Positions 55,621 through 64,000 of a stretch of DNA of 64,000 bases are shown here, piece by piece. Below the pieces are notes generated by a model. That model made no database searches. It was not told the DNA's origin and saw nothing but the letters and a program-made list of their open reading frames with translations. How positions within the stretch are numbered: the stretch's first letter is position 1; the number at the start of each line of letters is the position of its first letter. The stretch spans positions 10,853,916 through 10,917,915 of the forward strand of contig JAVGWX010000004.1 in assembly GCA_036924085.1 (NCBI GenBank). The letters run 5' to 3'. Both the position numbers and the translations under genes were made by a program. The DNA is from Ariolimax columbianus (Eukaryota > Mollusca > Gastropoda > Stylommatophora > Arionidae).

Positions 55621-56215
55621 GTATCTCTAGACATTGACCACATTATCACTTCTGGTGCTGTCAAAACAGTTCTGCAGTGGATCCCTGGTCACTAAAGCAC
55701 TCCTGGCAATGATAAGGCAGACAAACTAGCAAAGGGGGGATCAAAACAAGAACAGCCACACACAGCAACAACTTTATAGACAGCCAATAAAAAACTCATA
55801 AGAACAGCAAACAAAGATATTTGACTGAAAAGATTGGCCATTGTAAACACGAGAAGGAAGATCTACAGACATATGGCAAGTCCCAGTCCAAACGACAGTG
55901 TCAATCAACTCATAAGAAAGGATCAGATCACCATTTTCCGACTTAGAACCCAACACATCCCATTTTACAAGCACATGAACAGAATCGAACCACGACACAC
56001 TCCTGAGTACCAGCTGTGTGCCCATATGAAATCTCTTGGAGTGTTCAGCGTTAAATGATTTTAGGTAAATGCTTCTTCCTCCGTGGCCAGATACATGGAA
56101 CACTTTGTAAGGCACTAGACAGCAGATGATAAACACTTGCAGATAAACACGTGCATTGGGCCAAAGGGCGAGATCCTGGATGCTACTGGATCCGTAACAA
56201 CAACAATAACAACTA

Positions 56216-56844
56216 CATAGGGAAGCACTAATTGCTAAGAAGATACCAGCAATACTTAAACAAACCTTGAATGATTCAGTCAGAATTGTCAACTTTATGT
56301 AAGCAGTTTTGCAAAGATATAGACAGTGAACACCGTCAACTGTCATTACATTACATTGTGAAGTTCATTGGCTAGCACGAGGTAAAGTTCTGTCTCGTTC
56401 TGGGGAATTGAGGTAAGAATATTTTTCATAAAACAGCAATTTCCCATCAGCGATCGTTGGGCAGATTTTTCCTGACTAGTTAAATTAGCACTTTTTGTCA
56501 GATAGCTTCAGTCATTTAAATATTCTTCATTTATGTTTTCAATGAGAAATGACAGTTTCTCAAATTGAAGACGAGATCGAATCAATGATTTAAAAATTGG
56601 TATTGTGACATCGTCCATTGAATCGTAATACCAGACATTTCCAAACCTCACAAGTATTATTGGTTCCATCAACAAAGAGTTCCTGAGGAGGACACATTAA
56701 TTATCGCACAACATTTGCAACATAGTTTCAGAAAATATTATCTTGTTCCTGATAAAAGCATAAACTGGATTAGCTAACTTTTACATTCCGTAGCAACCCT
56801 GTGAGAGTTGTTTTGAGAATACCACTGTACCGGAACAACTCTGT
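56216..56844. other. Intergenic, nothing recognised
   Basis: AT-rich spacer between the I-like LINE relic and the next RTE-like LINE. No motif seen. Confidence 0.4.
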
Positions 56845-57950
56845 TGTTTACTTACTTACTTAGTCGCTCCTCTTCTACCGTGAGGTGTAGAGGTTTGCCA
56901 AAGAGAACGCCACACTGCTCTATCCGCCGTCTTTTTTCTGGCCTCTTTCCAATCCAGCCCTCTAACACTTAGGGACTGTCGTATGTTGTCTTCCCAACGT
57001 ACTTTGGGACGTCCTGGGGGTCTGCGTCATTGACTTTTTATCTCCAATGACCGCTTTGGTATCCGATCTTCTTCCATTCTACAGACATGGCCAAACCACT
57101 GTAGTTGGGACTGCTCCACTCGTGTCTGCAGGGGTTGAACTTCAAGATTGCTACGTATTGTCTGGTTACGGATCTTGTCCCTTTTTGTCACCTGAACCGC
57201 CTTTCTTAGGTACCTCATTTCTGAAGTTTGTAATTGCCTTTCTTGGGCTGTAGTCATTGCCCATGACTCACATCCATATGTCAGGACAGGCATATAGGTC
57301 GAGCGGTATACATCCATCTTTGTTTTTCTGGAACAGTCTACCTGCTGCTGCCCTTCGTGCAGTTAACTCCTCTTTGATTTCTCCCCTGCTGTCTATTACC
57401 ACTCCAAGATATTTAAAGTTGCTGACCTGCTCCAATGCTCGTGTTCCCAGGGTTATCTGATGTCTCTTTTAATCTCTGGCGATCACCATGGTTTTTGTTT
57501 TGGAGTTACTGATGTGCATTCCTCTCTTCTTCAACTCTTCTTTCCAGACCTGCTAGTTGATCTGGACATGTGCTTCTGATTTCGTGATCAGTGCCACAAC
57601 ATCTGCAAATGCTAGTTTCCATATGTAACTTGGTCTCATCTTCCAGTACCCTACTTCATACTTTTTTGTCCGTTCCTTGCAGGCTTTGATGACTTCATCC
57701 ACGAGGAGTATGACAAGGTACGGTGATAGAATGTCCCCCTGTCTTACTCCGCTAGTGGACTTGAACTCTCCTGACTTTTGATTTGATGTCCGCACATAAT
57801 TTCTGCATGTTTTATAGAAACTCTGTATGACAGAGATCAGGGGTCCTGGGATGTTCTTCCTTGTCAGGCACTCCCAGAGTTTGTTCCAAGGAACTTTATC
57901 AAATGCTTTCTCCAAATCCAAAAAACAGAGATGCATCTCTTTATCATATT
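56845..57950 (-). pseudogene. RTE-like LINE relic (KAFDKVPW type)
   Basis: Minus strand: CFLDLEKAFDKVPWNKLWEC (57553-57936), KSTSGVRQGDILSPYL, active site LAFADVVALI (FADD changed to FADV), then in other frames NFKYLGVVIDSRGEIKEELT (near 57400) and VYRSTYMPVLTYGCESWAMT, QLQWFGHVCRMEEDRIPKRS (57027-57317). After a stop comes PPGRPKVRWEDNIRQ (near 57000). RT active site mutated and 5'-truncated. The related, deleted copy lies at 23487-23740. Confidence 0.87.
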
Positions 57951-59836
57951 ACAACTCTGTTGTTGCCAACAGTTAATTATAAATTAAACAATACATTCTT
58001 AGTACTAAATTTAAGCGGCGAGTTAGACTTCCAACATCCGGCAAACATTTTAGTACAAGATTCGATTGTTTATATTTGTATTTTTTTGTGTTTGCAAACA
58101 TTCTGTCTCGTAATTACGGTTGTTCCAATTTCCCAAATATTTTTTATGTTGCTATAATAATGTTATGGCTAATCATTTGCCAACAAGTGCTAAGTCTCTA
58201 AAGCGTAAAGTTTACTAACAAATATCATGGAAAGTGAAGAGTTGTTGTTTGAAACGGATAGTTTGTTATCAAATCATGAAAGCGATGCAGAAATGTTCGA
58301 TAAATCAAACACGGCTGATGAGGGCAGTGTTGTCACAATCTGGCCCATCAAACTTGTTTCAAGATATGCACACCAAAGTACAAGTAAAATAATAAAGAAA
58401 ACATTAAATGAATTATCAATAAGCTATGGAAAGTGGTATTATTATTTTCATTTATAAATGGAACCTGGCGTGGAAAATAATTTTACAATGAATTTTCAAA
58501 ATTATTTTGTGAGATTTTATGCTATTGTGAATGTCTTGGCGGCTGCAGTTACAATTTTAATAAATCCTATTTCTTAGGCTAAAATTTGATATATTTGAAA
58601 TTGTGTGCTTTCTAAAATGGATTACCGTTATGATTTGCCACCGAAATACCAATTTAAATAGCTACAACAGTAACTGGACCTCGATAAGTTCATATTTTGA
58701 TTATACTGTTTTGTGTTTTCATTTAACATAAATGATTTTTCATCTATACTAATTGCATATATGTTATTATTAATACACACATTTCCTATTATATTTCTTT
58801 GTCCTCTACACGTCAATTTGATATAAAATGTGCCTTATGGAGTAGGATAGGGGCTTACTGCAGTAGAGGAAGACAAGCCCATAGAAATATCCACGGATGG
58901 TACTTTAAAATTACAGTTCAATAAACTTTAAAAGTTGTAATGCCTTTCTGAACGGCATATTTGTTTGAAAAATCATTCTCTGCTCTTATTTATCTTAAAA
59001 ATTAGTATATAAACCGTTTGAAAAAAATGTCAAAACTTCGAATACAAGTTTCAGCTATTATACCCAATACGACAAGGCTTGGAAGCGAAATACAGTGTCG
59101 GTCTTCTTTTTAAAGAAAGTCAACAGTTCAATTGATTTAAAACCAATGTTAACACTGGAGTCTTCTCGGCATCAGATGGCTTTACTAAACTTACGAGAGT
59201 ACGGATTGTCGAGTTCCGGTAAAACTGGTTTAGAAGGGTTTATGTTCGATAAATATAATTTAATTTAAAGTGAACATTTATGGACATCACCTCGCCCTCA
59301 CACTGTGGACACTGTAAACGTGTATTAACATGTTATTTATGCTCACCAATTGATGATCCGTTCCTAGATTGTGTAAATAGGAATATATGGTGAAAATAAA
59401 TTAGTAGTGTGATGTGAATTATTAGCCGATGTGAAGAATTCATTCAAATTGGACGATTAGAGGACATTTTATTTTAATTTAATTTTCATTTGATTGTTTT
59501 CCTGTTTATTAACAACAATTTCAATTGCAGACATTGTTTACTATTTTAATACACAGATAATTCATTTATGCAGGTTTTTACATTTGGAATGTTTTGGAGG
59601 GTCCGCGGAAACAACAACAAAAAAAGATTTTAAATGGGTCAGCGGTAACGGAACGGTCTAGATGGCCTGGCATACTCAAAGACCGTTGAGCGCGCTGAGG
59701 AATCACATCCTGCTGTAAAAAGGCCCGGTAACTGGGAGTGCCAACTCTCGGGCTAAACAAAACACAACTGTTCTAGAGTAGCTAACCTCCATTTGTAAAA
59801 CTTCTTGTTCACTCCCGTCTGTGGCTGTTTTGTTAA
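57951..59836. other. Intergenic, one orphan ORF
   Basis: Mostly AT-rich. 58227-58457 encodes a 76-residue acidic-start peptide (MESEELLFETDSLLSNHESD then AEMFDKSNTADEG) that resembles no family I recognise. It could be the first part of a lost transposase or a chance ORF. 59290-59520 and 59575-59770 show nothing firm. Confidence 0.35.
58227..58457 (+). CDS. Hypothetical short ORF, doubtful
   Basis: 76 codons, acidic N-terminal third, then basic STSKIIKKTLNELSISYGKW. No conserved domain recognised, no splice support, no signal peptide. AT content equals that of flanking DNA. Acidic starts of this kind occur in some DNA-transposon proteins, but nothing else supports that. May be chance. Confidence 0.2.
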   Translation: MESEELLFETDSLLSNHESDAEMFDKSNTADEGSVVTIWPIKLVSRYAHQSTSKIIKKTLNELSISYGKWYYYFHL

Positions 59837-60010
59837 CTTAAATTAACGTCTTTATACTGGTTTAGAAGACTGCAGAGTCTGTATACAGCCAGTTTCATTT
59901 ACATTTCGTTGCTCTAAAAGCTTTGCGCATCCAAGCTATTCTTAAATGCAATAATTGTCCTTGCCTCCACGACTTCCTTTGGCAATGCATTCCAAGCTTT
60001 CACCACTCAA
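59837..60010 (-). mobile_element. CR1/L2-like LINE 3' fragment, copy 3
   Basis: Matches the 3' end of the LINE at 13577: ACGTCTTTATACTGGTTTAG, AAGACTGCAGAGTCTGTATA, TGCTCTAAAAGCTTTGCGCA, GGCAATGCATTCCAAGC. The TTAAG tail is reduced to TTAACTTAAATTAAC. 5'-truncated after about 170 bp. Confidence 0.85.
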
Positions 60011-60144
60011 AAGCATTCGCAACCACCAGGGAAGGTATTGGTTACAATAAATCAAATGAAGTTTCGATTAGGAAAACCATATATTAGGCCATATAAATGT
60101 GGAAACTGATCAGAGCGCGTGCTCTCAACATGAGAGAGGGGAGA

Positions 60145-60165
60145 GGGGGGGGGGGGGGGGGGGGG
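60145..60165 (+). repeat. G21 homopolymer
   Basis: Run of 21 G preceded by GAGAGAGGGGAGA. It can form G-quadruplexes and is error-prone in sequencing. Confidence 0.9.
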
Positions 60166-61059
60166 ATTGTGTTGGGGGAATACGAAATGGAATAAAGAAA
60201 AAAACTTGCAGCAGTTTCGCAATCAGACGGTTCTGTTCACATAAGAATCAGTAACATGGTTAGTTGTGCAGGAGATCAAGCCTGGAGCATTTGGCATATT
60301 TTCAATTCAGCTTGATTAATTTAACGTGATGTTTGTGCATCCTATTTGACGACGACGACCCTCTTTTTTCAGACGTGTGGACTGTCTTTTCTTTTTTGTT
60401 GTGTCCGCAGAAATGGGTGACGCGCAGTGATTTGGATTAAAGTGAGGAAGCAACTGTACCTTTTGTCAGCCTCACTCTCTGGTCCTGAGCTACCTTTAGC
60501 CAGTGGCACGATTTTTATCGAGACGGCTGGAGATAGCACAGGTTGCATATATTTCCTCAGTGCTTACTCCCTAAGCTTTTTCCGTAAACAGGTATCCACA
60601 AGGCAGCGGAGGGGGTGACATCTATCGTTGTGTGTCGTGCATTTCCCATAACCGCAAGAGGTGGTAGAAACATCACTCAACGTATGAGTAATGTGTTGGG
60701 CATCTCTCCCGTGCCGTGTTCTAGTCCATTATTGTCGTGTCTAAATGTACTAATGAATGTTGCATTGTATTCTCAGTTGCTGGTGTTTGCAAGATATATT
60801 CAGTTAGGTTCATTTTAAGAGGAGTTTTCCTTTTGTTCTCCTTTTGAGATAACTGCAGCGGGAACTCCGGAATTTGAGAAAAGGTTTCGTCTTTATCCGA
60901 ATCAGAAAATGTTGTGGGATAATGTCTGTGTATAGTGCCAGCTATATCGGTGGGAACAAGCGGGCTGCGCAATTAATACACATTTCTTGTATTATCCATC
61001 GTCAGATACTGGCTTCTGAAACACTTCCAGCTCCACTAGGGAAGGTATTGGATTAAATC
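60166..61059. other. Intergenic, nothing recognised
   Basis: Several short ORFs (for example 60427-60618, 60615-60818), none with a recognised motif. Confidence 0.35.
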
Positions 61060-61440
61060 ATTAAAACAGCAAGTTACATACTAACAGAAGTTAAGGATGA
61101 AAAAATCAATCAGAAAGCCATCAACGATAACACCAGACGATTACCATAAAATGAACAGGCAAGAACAAACCTGTGTTACGCCTTAGAACAGGACACAACC
61201 GACTCCGCAGCCACTTGTACACAAAAATGAAGATTGGCAACTCAACCATGTGTACATGCGGACAGGCACTCCGGACAGCAGAGCACATGATACACAGAGA
61301 ATATCTCACTGGCCCATAGAAACAACACTGGAAAAGAAACGTTATGGACCTATATGTGAACTACAAAAGACAGTGAAGAGACAAGAGACAACATTGCATA
61401 TAGACAATATTTTAAAGCGAACGAAAGAAGAAGAAATAAT
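61060..61440 (+). pseudogene. I-like LINE 3' remnant
   Basis: The plus strand reads PLRTGHNRLRSHLYTKMKIG then NSTMCTCGQALRTAEHMI (61171-61290), the post-RNase H block and CCHC knuckle of I-like LINEs. It ends with CGAACGAAAGAAGAAGAA. A family distinct from copies 1-4. Confidence 0.78.
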
Positions 61441-61596
61441 TCAAATTATGAATTGTGTCCAAGGAGGAGCTCTTAACTCATGACCTGTGAAGCAGTTATG
61501 TATCGACATGCACGTGGTGAGACGGCTGGTTGTTGTTGTTCTACTGGTTGTGTGATGAGGAATGGACCGTTCACCTTACCTGTTTTATTGACAGTT

Positions 61597-62440
61597 GAAT
61601 TTAGCTGACCTTTGATGAGGAGTTAGATTTAGCTGAACTTTGTCATGAGGAGTTAGATTTAGCTGACCTTTGATGAGGAGTTAGATTTAGCTGAACTTTG
61701 TCATGAGGAGTTAGATTTAGCTGACCTTTGATGAGGAGTTAGATTTAGCTGAACTTTGTCATGAGGAGTTAGATTTAGCTGACCTTTGATGAGGAGTTAG
61801 ATTTAGCTGAACTTTGTCATGAGGAGTTAGATTTAGCTGAACTTTGTCATGAGGAGTTAGATTTAGCTGAACTTTGATGAGGAATTGGTTTTGCTGACCT
61901 TTGATGAAGAATTGGATTTAGCTGACCTTTGATGAGGAATTGGATTTAGCTGACCTTTGATGGGGAATTGGATTTAGCTGACCTTTGATGAGGAATTGGA
62001 TTTAGCTGAACTGTGTCATGAGGAGTTGGATTTATCTCCCCTCTGATGAGGAATTGGATTTAGCTGACCTTTGATGAGGAGTTGGATTTAGCTGAATTTT
62101 GTGACGAGGAGTTGGTTTTGCTGAACTGTGTGACGAGGAGTTGGATTTAGCTGAACTTTGTGACGAGGAGTTGGTTTTGCTGAACTGTGTGACGAGGAGT
62201 TTGTTTTGCTGAACTGTGTGACGAGGAGTTGGTTTTGCTAAACTGTGTGACGAGGAGTTGGTTTTGCTGAACTGTGAGACGAGGAGTTGGTTTTGCTTAA
62301 CTTTGTGACGAGGAGTTGGTTTTGCTGAACTGGGTGACGAGGATTTGGTTTTGCTGAACTGTGTGACGAGGAGTTGGTTTTGCTTAACTTTGTGACGAGG
62401 AGTTGGTTTTGCCGAACTGAGTGAGGATAATTTGGATTTA
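61597..62440. repeat. 28-30-bp minisatellite, two subfamilies
   Basis: Left half (61597-62035): units GAGGAGTTAGATTTAGCTGA plus ACTTTGTCAT or CCTTTGAT, alternating. Right half (62036-62440): units GACGAGGAGTTGGTTTTGCT plus GAACTGTGT. The change is gradual, so one array evolved into two variants. About 29 units in all. Confidence 0.92.
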
Positions 62441-62507
62441 GTATGAAAACCATTCAAATTGTCCCATTTGAAGAAGCCCCTGATGATTGTCAAGTTAAAT
62501 GTCTGAA

Positions 62508-62592
62508 ACTGAAGCCTTATTCTGCAGCAAGAGAACTGAAGCCTTATTCTGCAGAAATAGAACTGAAGCCTTATTCTGCAGCAAGAGATATG
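62508..62592. repeat. 27-28-bp tandem repeat, 3 copies
   Basis: AACTGAAGCCTTATTCTGCA plus GCAAGAG, three units. Confidence 0.9.
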
Positions 62593-63047
62593 TTTGATGA
62601 GAAATCAATCGAGTAATGTTGATGTGCCATGCCTACCCAAATCTGTCAGAATGAGCACTCTATGCATTGTTTCCATTTGTGTCGATATATATTTGTGAGT
62701 CAGTCTTTTTAACTCTGTTGCAAGTCAAAACGAAGCAACGCCGTAGATTGGAGGTTGAAAATAACCGTTCAGTTTGCCATTTCAAGCACTCTACCGTATA
62801 TCCAACATATAGCAAAGGAAAAAAATGAACAGGTTTCTCATTGACTGCAATCTTCGTGTAAAGAATGAGATACACTATCTACGCACTCTGTTGAACTGTT
62901 TGTTTCTTGGAGTATGCTTCTGTTTAGTCTATCAAGTATATAGTTATAAATATTTTCAAAATACGTTGATTTTAGTGTGATAAGTTAATAATTTGTAAAA
63001 CACGATGTAAAACACTAAATTTCAGATGTTCAATCATTATCATCAGG
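62593..63047. other. Intergenic, nothing recognised
   Basis: AT-rich, no motif seen. Confidence 0.4.
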
Positions 63048-63224
63048 TTAGTCAGTTCGGAGACTGGTGTTGAAGTCTTCTGATCATGTCACGTCACTAT
63101 CCTCTGTTAGTCAGCTCCGAGACTGGGATTGAAGTCTTCTGATCATGTCACGTCACTATCCTCTGTTAGTCAGCCCCGAGACTGGGGTTGAAGTCTTCTG
63201 ATCATGTCACGCCATTGTTCTCTG
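63048..63224 (-). repeat. 59-bp tandem triplication in LINE C-terminus
   Basis: Units start at 63048, 63107 and 63166 (TTAGTCAG...GAAGTCTTCTGATCATGTCA). On the minus strand the unit covers the end of the LINE reading frame (DMIRRLQP-like), so the array lies at the boundary between coding and 3' UTR of the RTE-like relic. Confidence 0.9.
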
Positions 63225-64000
63225 TTCCCAGCAGATCTCTTCAGCTCAGTATAAGTCTGCACCCTTATTTCCTTGCAAGCCTGTGCGATATAACTGTTTC
63301 TTGGGCGTCCCCTTCCTCTTTTCCCCTAAATTTTGCCTTCTAACGTTTTCAATAAGTGACTGACATTGTCTCATGTTATGACCACGCTAAGATAATCTAC
63401 CTTTCTGTATACTCTACATTAGTCACCCTGTATCTTTAAGGACGTGTTCATTTATGGAACTCCCAACCTCTTGTCCGCCTACCTTCAACCTTTCCCTCCA
63501 GTATTGTTTTCAATAAAGTATCCCGTCATTTTATATGACCAAAATATTTCACTTGTATAACTTTAATGTCTGTCAAAAGTTCTCTACCCTTGCCTACTCT
63601 CGTTAGGACATCTCTGTTGGTTTCTCGTTCCACTAAATGCGACACATTCTTCTGTATAACTACATTTCCAGTGCCTCTATTTTGTTCTCCAGCAATTTGT
63701 ACCTAGCCCATGTTTCTGCACCGTATAATAATTTTGAAAATATATAACATCTGATAAGTTTCATTTTTAATGTATTGGTTACTTTTTCTGGATGCCAATA
63801 TATTTCTCATCAAATTTAAGACACTGTTGGCCGGCCATTCCGTTTCTCTCCGTCACTTCCCTCTTAAATCTACAATCACTTGTAATTATATATGCCAGTT
63901 CCAGATACAAGTAGCTGTATCATATTAAATTCACTTTTGGCCATCCCTTTTCTCTCCGTCACTTCCGTCTTACATCTACCAACACTTGTAATTATCTGTG
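63048..64000 (-). pseudogene. RTE-like LINE relic at window end
   Basis: The minus strand near 63215-63320 reads RGRPRNSYIAQACKEIRVQT and YTELKRSAGNREQW, the C-terminal block of an RTE-like family. More upstream sequence is heavily decayed and the element leaves the window. Confidence 0.7.

Larger units (their letters stand above)
52720..56215 (+). pseudogene. I-like LINE with four internal minisatellites
   Basis: Plus-strand remains of an RT-RNase H LINE in correct order. 52900-53000 holds FLIYINDLADQIKAEKDVYA then a degenerate active site (YADVPGF). Array 1 (53035-53260), array 2 (53398-53830), array 3 (53900-54560) follow. 54600-54970 has QNRLGIPGQCKIVLCALLV and a linker. RNase H follows: FTNSMSALQALEIAG (Asp to Asn), array 4 (55192-55620), LQWIPGH then PGNDKADKLAKGGSKQE (55670-55745). 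Knuckle region: DQITIFRLRTQHIPFYKHMN (55920-55985). Each array is built from the coding motif expected at that place. Not functional. Confidence 0.87.

Overview
This is animal nuclear DNA: AT-rich, with spliceosomal introns, at least five groups of non-LTR retrotransposons, tRNA-derived SINEs, remnants of mariner, hAT and pogo-like DNA transposons, and about twenty minisatellite arrays. Nothing bacterial was seen. The mix (RNase H-bearing I-like LINEs with a (GAA)n tail, CR1/L2-like LINEs with a TTAAG tail, several RTE-like lineages) suggests a lophotrochozoan, perhaps a mollusc. That taxonomic guess is inference.

One host gene can be reconstructed. It runs on the + strand from before base 2420 to 24625. 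Six coding exons (2420-2565, 7329-7394, 16510-16581, 17227-17340, 21844-22311, 24594-24625) join in one frame of 298 residues plus a stop. The product is the C-terminal part of a single-pass membrane protein: one transmembrane helix, a CCKKRK stop-transfer, then a Pro/Tyr-rich tail with a PPSY motif and fifteen octapeptide repeats ending mostly in APYPP. Every internal intron in the window is phase 1. The N-terminal exons lie left of the window.

Almost everything else is mobile or repetitive. Introns of the host gene hold two copies of the (GAA)n-tailed I-like LINE, one with an unbroken 666-residue RT-RNase H frame and a perfect 12-bp target duplication. They also hold a CR1-like LINE, RTE-like relics and three kinds of SINE. 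Right of the gene (25-64 kb) lie RTE-like LINEs at 27, 36, 42, 51, 57 and 63 kb, a second CR1-like copy carrying two nested insertions, I-like remnants, mariner, hAT and pogo-like relics, and no further convincing host gene.

The most unusual feature is that several minisatellites are made of retrotransposon coding sequence. In the I-like element at 52.7-56.2 kb, four separate arrays interrupt the RT-RNase H reading order, each grown from the motif expected at that point. The same is seen in RTE-like elements at 19.6-20.5 kb (42-bp in-frame unit) and 51.8-52.55 kb (37-bp unit from the NYRPITLLSVPG motif). An I-like fragment at 31.9-32.1 kb carries an 81-bp array at its 3' end. One array (46.8-49.4 kb) was also split by a LINE insertion.
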